Below are positions 1 through 7,918 of a stretch of DNA of 54,028 nucleotides, piece by piece. The DNA lies in contig CAKZKQ010000273.1 of assembly GCA_937123825.1 (NCBI GenBank), positions 1 through 54,028 of the forward strand, read 5' to 3'. The translations under genes were made by a program, and so were the position numbers. The first letter of the stretch is position 1. Each line of letters begins with the position of its first letter. Under the pieces are notes generated by a model. That model saw only the letters and a program-made list of their open reading frames with translations. It was not told where the DNA came from and ran no database searches. The stretch comes from an uncultured Pseudomonadota bacterium (GTDB taxonomy: Bacteria > Myxococcota_A > Bradymonadia > Bradymonadales > GCA-2716585).

Positions 1-1
1 G

Positions 2-1567
2 ATGGGTACGGAGGTGCCCAAGGCCGACGCCTGGACCAGCAAGGCGCTGGACTTGAAGGCGATGGCGGGCAAGGTGGTGGAGATTTCGCTGAAGGTCAGC
101 GGTGAGGTCTCGGATAAGGCCCCGATGTCGATCGCGGGTGGGGTTTTTGGGGCGCCCAGGGCGTTTAAGGCCATCAAGCCGCGCAAACCGGCCAAGCACG
201 TGGTGGTCTACCTCATCGACACGCTGCGCTACGACAAGATTGGGGTCTACAACCCCAAAAGTTCGGTCAAAACCCCCCATTTTGATGCCTTTGCCAAAGA
301 CGCGGCGATTTTTGAGGCCGGGTACGACGCAGAGAACTGGACCAAGCCCTCCACGGCGACCATCCTCACCGGCCTCTACCCCTGGAATCATCGCACCAAG
401 GACGGCAAGAGCAAGCTGCCCGAGTCCGTCACCACGCTGGGCGAGCATCTGCGGGCGCAGAAGTTTCGCACCGGCGGGTTTATTGCCAACGGTTATGTGT
501 CGCGCAAGTTTGGTTTTGGCACTGGCTGGGACCGCTACACGAACTACATCCGCGAAAAACGGGTCACGGACGCGGGCAACCTGGTGGACGATGCGCTGGC
601 GTGGATCGACAAACAAGACCAGAATCGCTTCTTTGCCTACATCCACACCATCGATCCCCATGTGCCCTATTCGGCGCCCTGGCCCTGGAAGCTGGGCCAC
701 TGGGAGGCGCTTGGTCGAGGCCCGTACAAGGGTTCGCTCAAGGCCCAGAACACCGGCACGCAGATCGCGGACATCAAGTCGGGCAAGCTCAAGCCCGACG
801 GCGACGATCGGGCCTTTTTCCAAGCCCTCTACGACGGCGAGGTGGCCTACAACGACAATGAGTTTGGTCGCTTGCTGGAGGGGCTCAAAAAGCGCGGGAT
901 TTACGACGAGACGCTGATCATTGTGTTGGCGGACCACGGCGAGGAGTTTTGGGACCACGGTTCGGTGGGTCACGGGCACAGCCTCTACGATGAGATGGTG
1001 CACACGCCGTTGATCGTGCGTCATCCTGGGACCACCCCCGCCGGGGTGCGTCTGCCCGAGGTGGTCAGCACGGCGGCGATGGTCCCCTCGGTGCTCGACG
1101 TCCTTGGCGTGGCCCCGATGGAAGGGCTCGACGCGCTGTCCTGGATGGAGATCTTTGAGGGCGGCGAGGTGGCTCGCCCTGGCGTGGCGCTGACCGACTT
1201 TATGTACCGCCAGAAGTCGATTCGGGTGGGGCGCGTGCACTGGTTGACCAATGGCACCAAGGGGCCGCTCTACGATGTGGTCGCCGATCCGGGGGAGACC
1301 AAAGATTTGAGCGCCACGCACCCCATCGCGTTGGCGTTTGCGCGCGCCCACTTTGGGTTCTTTATGGGGGCCAGCGACCACGCCCGGTGGTGGGTTGATC
1401 AAGCCCGTGCCAAGCGTCAGGCGCCCGCCGAGGAGGTCGCCGACATTGACGATGAGCTGGCTCGCCAGCTTGAAGCGATGGGTTATATTGAGGGCGCCAC
1501 CAGCGAGCACTCTCCAGAAGAGGACCGCAAGATCATGGAGAAAGAAGACGGCTCCAAGGCCCCATGA
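2..1567 (+). CDS. Sulfatase/alkaline-phosphatase-fold hydrolase (5' partial)
   Basis: Sulfatase-family enzyme, probably hydrolysing a sulfate or phosphate ester. The metal-site segment VVVYLIDTLRYD (about residues 67-78) is followed by NWTKPSTATILTGLYP (112-127), which aligns with the sulfatase C/S-x-P-S-R signature, and by ADHGEEFWDHG and GHGHSLYDEMVHTPLIVRHPG-like blocks. The C-terminal QLEAMGYI matches the usual sulfatase tail. At the nucleophile position I see Thr114 instead of Cys/Ser, and Thr118 replaces the signature Arg, so formylglycine chemistry is unlikely and a phosphatase or transferase role is possible. The first ATG lies at base 2 and the frame is open at the window edge; about 60 residues precede the catalytic domain, so the true start is probably upstream. 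The stop overlaps the next gene by ATGA, implying translational coupling. Confidence 0.88.
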   Translation: MGTEVPKADAWTSKALDLKAMAGKVVEISLKVSGEVSDKAPMSIAGGVFGAPRAFKAIKPRKPAKHVVVYLIDTLRYDKIGVYNPKSSVKTPHFDAFAKDAAIFEAGYDAENWTKPSTATILTGLYPWNHRTKDGKSKLPESVTTLGEHLRAQKFRTGGFIANGYVSRKFGFGTGWDRYTNYIREKRVTDAGNLVDDALAWIDKQDQNRFFAYIHTIDPHVPYSAPWPWKLGHWEALGRGPYKGSLKAQNTGTQIADIKSGKLKPDGDDRAFFQALYDGEVAYNDNEFGRLLEGLKKRGIYDETLIIVLADHGEEFWDHGSVGHGHSLYDEMVHTPLIVRHPGTTPAGVRLPEVVSTAAMVPSVLDVLGVAPMEGLDALSWMEIFEGGEVARPGVALTDFMYRQKSIRVGRVHWLTNGTKGPLYDVVADPGETKDLSATHPIALAFARAHFGFFMGASDHARWWVDQARAKRQAPAEEVADIDDELARQLEAMGYIEGATSEHSPEEDRKIMEKEDGSKAP

Positions 1568-2634
1568 AGCGCGACATCGACAGGCCAGCGTGGGCCACCG
1601 GCGGGCATTGGCTTGACCGGCTCTACAACCGTGTGGCCAACGACACCGACTTCTTTTTGGAAGGGTGGGGCGACCTGACGCGTTGGCAGACCGATGGGTT
1701 TTTGGAGCCGCTGCTGGATTTTGCCCGCGCGTTTACGGACGACAAGCGCGCGCCAGTGGAGATTGAATGGGGCAAAACGCGCCGCACGCCCAGGTTGCGC
1801 CTTCAATACGGCACGTTTCGCTCTCCGTGCGCCCATCTGCTGCCTCCCGAGAGCCACACGGCCAACATCATGGCAATCTGGCCGCGTCAGGGGCGGCCCT
1901 CAGGGGTGTGCGTGCACATGGCCGCCACGGGGGACGAGGGGTTTGCGCGGCGCCGTCTGGTGGCGCTGGAGTTGGCGCGCACGGCTGGGATCGGGGCCAT
2001 TTTGTTGGAGAACCCCTTTTACGGTCAGCGCAAGCCCGCCGGGCAGCGCGGCGTGATGTTGCGGACCATCGATGAGCTTTGCGCCATGGGCTTTGCCTCG
2101 ATTGTGGAGGGGATGGCGCTGCTGGGGTGGCTGCGCAGTCAGGGCCACGAGCAGCTTGGGCTGGCGGGGGTGAGCATGGGCGGGCAGATGGCCATGACCG
2201 CGGCGGCGGCCTGGCCCCATCCCGTGGCGGTGGCGCCCTTTATTGCCTCGCACAGCGCTCAGCCGGTCTTCACCGAAGGGCTCATCAGCCGCCACATGCG
2301 CTGGGATAAGCTGGCGCAGGAGCACGCAGGGGACGTCGAGGCGGCCAGGATGCGTCTGGTGCGTTTGCTGGAGACGACCGACGTGCGCTTGTTGCCGCCG
2401 CCGGTTCGGTCAGACGCGGCGGTGCTGGTCTCGGCGCGTCGAGACGCCTACGTGCCCAGGCTCAGCGCTCAGGTGGTGCAGTCCCATTGGCCCGGAGCGC
2501 GCTTGTTGTGGATCCCCACCGGCCACGTGGGCGGCTTCATCTTCCACCGCCGCACCTTTCAGGACGCCATCAAGCAGTCTTTCAAGCGTCTTACCCGGCC
2601 TCCCAGTCTGTCGAGTTCTACTCCAGCCCGCTGA
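1564..2634 (+). CDS. ABHD18-like alpha/beta hydrolase (DUF2048 type)
   Basis: Alpha/beta-hydrolase of 356 residues. The segment ENPFYGQRKPAGQRG (149-163) resembles the ENPxYGxRKP block of ABHD18/DUF2048 proteins, and GVSMGGQ (202-208) is a nucleophile elbow with Ser204. A late acid/His pair is plausible (VSARRDAYVP and PTGHVGGF near the C-terminus). No signal peptide is seen, so it is probably cytosolic. The substrate is unknown; lipid or ester hydrolysis is inferred from the fold only. It starts within the stop of the sulfatase-like gene (ATGA overlap), so the two are probably co-translated. Its 3' end overlaps the convergent TPR lipoprotein gene by 17 bases. Confidence 0.85.
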   Translation: MKRDIDRPAWATGGHWLDRLYNRVANDTDFFLEGWGDLTRWQTDGFLEPLLDFARAFTDDKRAPVEIEWGKTRRTPRLRLQYGTFRSPCAHLLPPESHTANIMAIWPRQGRPSGVCVHMAATGDEGFARRRLVALELARTAGIGAILLENPFYGQRKPAGQRGVMLRTIDELCAMGFASIVEGMALLGWLRSQGHEQLGLAGVSMGGQMAMTAAAAWPHPVAVAPFIASHSAQPVFTEGLISRHMRWDKLAQEHAGDVEAARMRLVRLLETTDVRLLPPPVRSDAAVLVSARRDAYVPRLSAQVVQSHWPGARLLWIPTGHVGGFIFHRRTFQDAIKQSFKRLTRPPSLSSSTPAR

Positions 2635-3295
2635 GTTGTATGCGGGCGCGTGCGACCCAGGGTGAGTCTTTGATGTCGCTCATGTGGGCGGCCTTGATGA
2701 CCTCTCGGTATGTCCCGGCGGCCTCATCTTCAAGCGGGATGGCGATGTCAATCAGTGTGTTTTGGTAGACCTGGTGCTCTTGGGTGCCGGGCTCAAAGGG
2801 GATGTCGGCGTCGCGCAGGGTCTGGGCAAAGTGTTGCATGATGTGACCCTGGCGAAAGCGCGCCGCCAGGATCCAGTGGATGTCCTGATACTTGTAGATT
2901 TTCTCGTAGAGGGTGCGCAGTTGTTGGGCGCCGTTGAGTTTGTCGGTCAGGATCCGTTCCTGGCGCCCCAGGGAGCCCTGGAGTTTGAGGGATTCCCAGG
3001 CGGCCAGCTCCATTTCGGCCAGATGGAACTGGGCGCGGGCAGTGGCGGTGGCTTCGACGGTGTTGGGGCGGTGGTTTTCGCTCATGTAGCGGTCCACGGC
3101 GCGGGTCAGCAGTCGCCTGGCCTGGTCCATTTGCCCTTGTTCGTAGAGGGTCACGCCGTGTTGGACGAGTCCTTGGAGGTCGTGCTTTTCGGGGGCCTCC
3201 ATGACGGTGGCGCGGTGGCCTGTGCAGGCTACGGGTGAGGCGAGCATTGCAGCGGCAGCCAGAACCGTAAGGACTTTTGTGGTCCACTTGTGCAT
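2618..3295 (-). CDS. TPR-like lipoprotein
   Basis: Predicted 225-residue exported lipoprotein. I chose the ATG at 3295, which has AGGAG seven bases upstream and gives a signal peptide ending in the lipobox SPVAC; an upstream in-frame extension to 3418 would bury the signal. The mature part is helical, with segments such as HGVTLYEQGQMDQARRLL and RAQFHLAEMELAAW that fit degenerate tetratricopeptide helices. A role as a periplasmic scaffold is inferred from the fold only. The gene is convergent with the ABHD18-like gene and overlaps its end. It is divergent from the AbgT-family transporter gene, from which it is separated by about 257 bases. Confidence 0.8.
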   Translation of the reverse strand: MHKWTTKVLTVLAAAAMLASPVACTGHRATVMEAPEKHDLQGLVQHGVTLYEQGQMDQARRLLTRAVDRYMSENHRPNTVEATATARAQFHLAEMELAAWESLKLQGSLGRQERILTDKLNGAQQLRTLYEKIYKYQDIHWILAARFRQGHIMQHFAQTLRDADIPFEPGTQEHQVYQNTLIDIAIPLEDEAAGTYREVIKAAHMSDIKDSPWVARARIQLSGLE

Positions 3296-3552
3296 GTCGA
3301 CGCTCCTGATATGATCGGCAGGCTGGATCGGGGTTTTGGCGTTTGCCGTCAGGCCCCTTTGGTCGGTGGGGCCGAGCGTTGGCGTTGTCTTGCTGCCGAG
3401 CGGCGGAACACCCCTCAAAGAAAGCTTGAGGACAGTGTTTTGAAGGCGCCCATTGATGCCCGTTGGTTCAACAACAACCTCGTCCCGTTCTCATCCGTGG
3501 CCAGACCTGTGTTTGTGCTCCGAGGGCTGGACCGATTCACAGGCTTGAACGC

Positions 3553-5154
3553 ATGAGCGACTCGAATATGACAGAAATTGGTGATGATGAGCAGGCGCCG
3601 CAACAAAGCGGCAATGTTGTCGTAAGGATTTTGACCCGAGTGGCGTCGGTCGGCAACCGTTTGCCCGATCCGCTGACCTTCTTTGTCTTGTTGACGTTGA
3701 TGGTGGTGTTGGCGTCGGTGATTTTTGATGGGGCCAGCGCCGAGGTCATGCAGCGCACCGGCAAGGTTGAGGTCAAGACCGTCGGCAGCTTGCTCAGCAG
3801 CGAGGGCATCCGGTGGATGTTTTTGAACGCCATCAAGAACTTCATCAACTTTGCGCCGCTGGGTCCCGTGTTGGCCGTTATGATCGGTATTGGCATCGCC
3901 GAGCGGACCGGTTTCATCACCATGGGCCTGCGAGTCCTGGTGGCGTCGGTGCCGCGCAGCCTCATTACCGCCACGCTGGTTTTTGCCGGGGTGATGAGTT
4001 CGATGGTGGCCGACGCCGGTTATGTGGTCCTGACGCCGTTGGGGGCGGTGCTCTTTGCAGGGTTGGGGCGGCACCCGCTGGCGGGCTTGGCGGCGGCGTT
4101 CGCGGGGGTCTCGGGCGGGTTTAGTGCCAACCTCCTGGTGACGGGGCTGGACCCTTTGCTGGCGCGCCTGACGGACCAGGCGGCCAAGACCATCGATCCC
4201 GACTACGCCGTCACTGCGGTGTCCAACTACTACTTTATGGTGGCGTCGACCTTTTTGATCACCATCGTGGGGACGTTGGTGACGGTCAAGGTCGTGGAGC
4301 CGATGTTGGGCAAGTGGAACCCGGAGGACGGGGAAGAGGGCGCGGCGGCTCAGTCGGCCGGAGAGCCCAGCGCCGAGGAGCGCCGCGCGTTCAAGGTGTC
4401 GATGGTGGTGGCGGTGGTGATGGCGGTGTTGATCGCGATGCTGGCCATTTTGGAGAGTTCGCCGCTGCGCGACGTGATCACGCCCCAACAGCCCGCAGTG
4501 GATGCGCTGCACTCATTCTTTGAGTCCATCGAGATCCTCATCCTGCTGCTCTTCATGGTGCCGGGCATCGTCTACGGCGTGATGATGGGCAAGATCAAGA
4601 ACGACAAGGATCTGGCCAAGATGGCCAGCGCTGCGATGGCGGCCATGGGCGCCTACATCGTGCTGGCCTTTGTGGCGGGCCAGTTTGTGGCCTACTTCAA
4701 CCACACCAACCTGGGGTCGGTGACGGCGGTCAAAGGCGCCGACTTGCTCAAGACGTTGGGGTTGACCGGCATCCCGCTGATCCTGGCCTTTATGGTCGTG
4801 GCGATGATGATGAACCTCTTTGTGGGCAGCGCGTCGGCCAAGTGGGCCTTTATGGCGCCGATTTTTGTGCCGATGTTGATGATGATGGGCATCAGCCCCG
4901 AGGCGGTTCAGGCCAGTTACCGCGTGGGCGACTCGGTGACGAACATCATCACCCCCTTGATGCCCTACCTGCCGATCATCATCGTCTTTGCCCAGAAGTA
5001 TGACCGCAAGGCGGGCCTGGGGACGTTGATCGCGGCGATGTTGCCCTATTCGGTGGCCTTTGCCATCGCGTGGACGATCATGCTCATCGCCTGGCTCTTG
5101 CTGGGGGTGCCGCTGGGGCCGGGGGCCGAGGCTTTCTACGACGTGCCAGGGTGA
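3553..5154 (+). CDS. abgT: AbgT-family transporter
   Basis: Integral membrane transporter of 533 residues in the AbgT (p-aminobenzoyl-glutamate/antimetabolite transporter) family. Characteristic stretches are NRLPDPLTFFVLL near the N-terminus, VADAGYVVLTPLGAVLFAG, FAGVSGGFSANLL and, near the C-terminus, VGDSVTNIITPLMPYLPII. Around 11-13 hydrophobic helices can be counted. Family members import p-aminobenzoyl-glutamate or export sulfonamide-like antimetabolites; which applies here cannot be told. I prefer the ATG at 3553 (MSDSN) because the 30 residues upstream are not AbgT-like, but the ribosome-binding site is weak and ATG 3568 is possible. Only seven bases separate its stop from the next gene, so the three following genes probably form an operon. 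Confidence 0.9.
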   Translation: MSDSNMTEIGDDEQAPQQSGNVVVRILTRVASVGNRLPDPLTFFVLLTLMVVLASVIFDGASAEVMQRTGKVEVKTVGSLLSSEGIRWMFLNAIKNFINFAPLGPVLAVMIGIGIAERTGFITMGLRVLVASVPRSLITATLVFAGVMSSMVADAGYVVLTPLGAVLFAGLGRHPLAGLAAAFAGVSGGFSANLLVTGLDPLLARLTDQAAKTIDPDYAVTAVSNYYFMVASTFLITIVGTLVTVKVVEPMLGKWNPEDGEEGAAAQSAGEPSAEERRAFKVSMVVAVVMAVLIAMLAILESSPLRDVITPQQPAVDALHSFFESIEILILLLFMVPGIVYGVMMGKIKNDKDLAKMASAAMAAMGAYIVLAFVAGQFVAYFNHTNLGSVTAVKGADLLKTLGLTGIPLILAFMVVAMMMNLFVGSASAKWAFMAPIFVPMLMMMGISPEAVQASYRVGDSVTNIITPLMPYLPIIIVFAQKYDRKAGLGTLIAAMLPYSVAFAIAWTIMLIAWLLLGVPLGPGAEAFYDVPG

Positions 5155-5161
5155 GGTGTTC

Positions 5162-6631
5162 ATGGACGACCGTCTGGCGAGCCGCCGCGTGGTCCTCACG
5201 GGCCGCTTCAAGGCCTTTTCGCAGGCGCGTCTGCGCGACCGGCTGCACGCACGCGGAGCGCTGGTGTGCGCTTCGGTGACGCCCGGTGTGAGTCTGGTGG
5301 TGGCGGGGCACAAGCCGGGGGCCGCCGTAATGAACGCCGCAGCCGCCGCCGGCATCGAAGTCATCGACGAGTCACAGGTGATGGTGCTCCTGGGGATGGC
5401 CGACGCCAGCGGCCGAATGGAGCGCCTGCGCGAGCTGCTCCACACCGCCCCGAGCGCCGAGGTCTGGGAGTCTCTGTGCGAGGCGCTCGACGATTGGCCC
5501 GGCGGTGAGGGGCTGGTGGTGGCGCTCGACTACGCCCGTGAGCGTCTGGAGTCGTGGCCGGAGCATTTGCGCGTGGCCCCTGAGCGCTGGCTGCGTCAGG
5601 GCGAGGAGCGGTTGTCGTTGGCGATGGTGTGTGGGCCGCAGGAGGGCGGCACGCCAGGGCGGTTGGTGCACGCTTATACGTTTGGGCGCCGCAAACCTGC
5701 GCTGGCGGCGTTGCAGCGTCTGGCGCCCCGCTTTGGTCTGGAGCCTCGGGTGTTGGAGGCGCTGGAGCTGGGTCGGCGCTTGCCCGATGGCCGGCGTTTG
5801 CAGCGCAAGGCCTGGGAGCTTCAGTTGCTTGGCGCCACAGGCAGGATCCTGGCTCGAACGCCGGTGCGGGCGTTGCCCAACGCCGATTATCACGACGCTC
5901 AGACCTTCTCGCGCTGCGGAAAATACGTGGTGTGTGCCGGTGGGGAGCTCGCCGGTGCTCAGGGGCGTTTGATGGTGCGCCTGCTGGACGCCGATACATT
6001 GGAGACGCTCGACAGCGTGCTGCCCGAGTATGGGGAGCCGTGGTTTCAGGCCGAGATCCACCACGACCCTCACACCGACGTCTTGAGCGTGGTCAACCAC
6101 GGCGACTACGGCGGCAGCGGCGATGTCTACTTTGTGAAGATCGAGCAGGGGCGGCTGCACCTGCACAAGGGATTTTTGCAAAGCTCTGAGCGGCTGACGA
6201 TGGTGGGCTTTGACCCGGATTGTCGGCGCGTGGTGACCCACAACCACTGCGCGATCGAGGTCTGGGACCCGAGCCAGTGCGCCGAGCCGCTCCCCAATGG
6301 CTTTGTCGGCCAGCGCCTCTTTGGTCAAGTGCTGCTGGATCTCCTGGAGGCCCACGAAGGGCCAAACATCGCCTTTGGGGGAGCGGTGGGGCGGTGGGTG
6401 TTGGTGCCTGTGGAGCGCATGAACAACTTCACCTTCCAGGGGTTGTTGGTCTACGACCACAATCGACGCCAGGCCCATGGCATTGTGGGCACGGAGCGTT
6501 ACTATACTCAGCGTCACTTCAAGGTGCTGGGTCAGCGCCTGGTCATGCTCCATGACTGGCACCTCAACGATGTGTGTTTGTTGCAGTTTCTGCCCAGCGT
6601 CGATTTGATCAAACCCAGGCAGGTGGATTGA
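5162..6631 (+). CDS. BRCT-domain protein with shared WP module and propeller-like C-terminus
   Basis: Protein of 489 residues. Residues about 8-78 form a BRCT domain close to that of NAD-dependent DNA ligase (RVVLTGRF, LVVAGHKPGAAVMNAA, GIEVIDE). Residues about 85-158 hold a module with W102, LC105-106, WP112-113, ALDY, SWP and a final WL, also found in the LRR protein at 21.2 kb. The C-terminal half (about 200-489) has repeating beta-strand patterns such as RLMVRLLDADTLETLDSVLP and VTHNHCAIEVWDPSQC, suggestive of a WD40/beta-propeller. BRCT domains bind phosphopeptides or DNA ends; the role here is unknown. GAGG six bases before the ATG supports the start. The stop abuts the Nudix start (TGAATG). 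Confidence 0.75.
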   Translation: MDDRLASRRVVLTGRFKAFSQARLRDRLHARGALVCASVTPGVSLVVAGHKPGAAVMNAAAAAGIEVIDESQVMVLLGMADASGRMERLRELLHTAPSAEVWESLCEALDDWPGGEGLVVALDYARERLESWPEHLRVAPERWLRQGEERLSLAMVCGPQEGGTPGRLVHAYTFGRRKPALAALQRLAPRFGLEPRVLEALELGRRLPDGRRLQRKAWELQLLGATGRILARTPVRALPNADYHDAQTFSRCGKYVVCAGGELAGAQGRLMVRLLDADTLETLDSVLPEYGEPWFQAEIHHDPHTDVLSVVNHGDYGGSGDVYFVKIEQGRLHLHKGFLQSSERLTMVGFDPDCRRVVTHNHCAIEVWDPSQCAEPLPNGFVGQRLFGQVLLDLLEAHEGPNIAFGGAVGRWVLVPVERMNNFTFQGLLVYDHNRRQAHGIVGTERYYTQRHFKVLGQRLVMLHDWHLNDVCLLQFLPSVDLIKPRQVD

Positions 6632-7177
6632 ATGGAAGAACCTTTGAGCATCGCGGTCGTGGACGAATCAAACCGTTTTGTGCGCTGGGAGCGCAAGACC
6701 GAGGTGCACCGGCTGCGCTTGTTTCACCGCAGCGTTCACATCGTCCTCTTTGACAGCCGGGGGCGGCTGGTGATTCAGCAGCGTCACCCCCAGAAGCTCA
6801 CCTATCCGGCCCACTGGGATGGGTCGTGCGCAGGCCACGTCGAGCGCCCCGATTACCCCGGCGGCCCCGATGAGGGGTTGGACGCGGTGTATCTGTCGGT
6901 GGCGCAGCGCGAGTTGCAGGAGGAGTTGGGGATCAGCGCGCCGCTGTCCTTTGTCGAAGCGCGCGGGCCCGAAAAGGGGCTTCACTACGAGCACTTTCAA
7001 CTCTTTGAGGGCACCCATGATGGCCCCTACATCATCCAGCTTGAAGAGGTTCACGCCGTCAAAGCGGTCACCGCCGCCGAGTTTGACGCCATGGCCAGCG
7101 ATGGCTCGGTGCTGATGACGCCGCTGCTGCGCCGGACGGTGTCGCAACTGCGCGGCCAGGGGCGTTTTTTGGCCTGA
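6632..7177 (+). CDS. Nudix hydrolase, IPP-isomerase-like
   Basis: Nudix-superfamily enzyme of 181 residues. HRSVHIVLFDSRGRLVIQQR (32-51) followed by HWDGSCAGHV (61-70) is typical of the isopentenyl-diphosphate isomerase/YfcD-like branch. The second half of the Nudix box is REL-QEELGI at 93-101, matching REUxEExGU. The stretch between the conserved Gly68 and the REL is longer than canonical. Members hydrolyse nucleoside-diphosphate-linked substrates or isomerise IPP; I cannot tell which. The start codon directly follows the previous stop with no intervening base, so this is the last gene of the transporter-BRCT-Nudix operon. Confidence 0.9.
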   Translation: MEEPLSIAVVDESNRFVRWERKTEVHRLRLFHRSVHIVLFDSRGRLVIQQRHPQKLTYPAHWDGSCAGHVERPDYPGGPDEGLDAVYLSVAQRELQEELGISAPLSFVEARGPEKGLHYEHFQLFEGTHDGPYIIQLEEVHAVKAVTAAEFDAMASDGSVLMTPLLRRTVSQLRGQGRFLA

Positions 7178-7228
7178 GACCAAGCCTTTCTTCTGCGCTT
7201 GTCTGCCCCTCCTCCCCCCTTTTGAGGT

Positions 7229-7558
7229 TCACAGCGGTTCAATGACAGAGCGGGCCAGCTTCAAGCGGCCACGGACGCGGACCAGCGCGGGCATCCTGGG
7301 CAGCGTGGCGGGGCCGCGCATCAACTCATTGCGCACGGTCAGCGGGATCTGCACCGGCTCGCCGTCGTGCCCCATCAACGGCAACCACCGGTTGTGGGCC
7401 GCCATGATGTAGCCCCGATTTTGGAGCGCTTCGAGCGCGGGCACAGGGTCGATGCCGTCGAGCATGCGTGTCAGCGATGCGGTGGTTGGGGGTTGATTGG
7501 CGAGCGTTGTGCTGATGATGGTCTCCAGCAGGCGCAGCTCTGTGCGTGTGAAGGTCAT
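7229..7558 (-). CDS. Small protein of unknown function, helical/winged-helix-like
   Basis: Unrecognised 109-residue protein. The first two thirds (TRTELRLLETIISTTL, PALEALQNRGYIMA) read like a small helical or winged-helix domain, and the tail is basic with beta strands (ALVRVRGRLKLARSVIEPL). AGAGG six bases before the ATG supports this start. It is convergent with the Nudix gene, with 51 bases between them. A regulatory role is possible from the helical pattern but not shown. Confidence 0.6.
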   Translation of the reverse strand: MTFTRTELRLLETIISTTLANQPPTTASLTRMLDGIDPVPALEALQNRGYIMAAHNRWLPLMGHDGEPVQIPLTVRNELMRGPATLPRMPALVRVRGRLKLARSVIEPL

Positions 7559-7643
7559 TGGAGCCTCTTTGTTGTGCGCTCATCCTGAAAGAGGCTCGCC
7601 GCTGCCGCGATCTTCTGCCGCAAGCGAGCCCGTTCTAAACGCC

Positions 7644-7813
7644 ACTCATACCAAGTTGCAGACGTCCGACTTACTTTGGGGCGGCCCTGAAGGCCCCAGG
7701 AACCACGTCACTCGCTTGCAGTAGCAAGGCTACAACTGCGCTCGACCCGAGGCCCCTGGAATCCATCACTGCTCGCCACAAAGCAAGCCTTTCGTCTCCA
7801 TCTTGGTATCAGT
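7644..7813. repeat. 170-bp near-palindromic MITE-like element or structured RNA
   Basis: Most of the 360-base gap between 7559 and 7918 is one long imperfect inverted repeat. The ends are ACTCATACCAAG (7644-7655) and the complement of ACTGATACCAAG (7802-7813). Pairing continues in the same register: 7660-7664 with 7793-7797, 7670-7672 with 7785-7787, 7674-7678 with 7779-7783, and 7680-7683 with 7774-7777. There is no coding potential. This could be a miniature inverted-repeat transposable element, an intergenic repeat or a structured transcript. I could not identify a clear target-site duplication. The remainder of the gap (7814-7918) shows nothing I can name. Confidence 0.6.
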
Positions 7814-7918
7814 CTGGGCTTTGCTGCCTGGTGCTTGCATCGGAACAAGTGGGGTGGGGCTGAAACGGTTTTGATCTGTCAGGCCTGATCCCCCTGTGGG
7901 AGAAGGGGTGAGGCGCGT

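Noticed and set aside
3463..3552. N-terminal 30-residue extension of the AbgT transporter
   Set aside because: No membrane or family similarity before MSDSN, and no ribosome-binding site at the upstream start.
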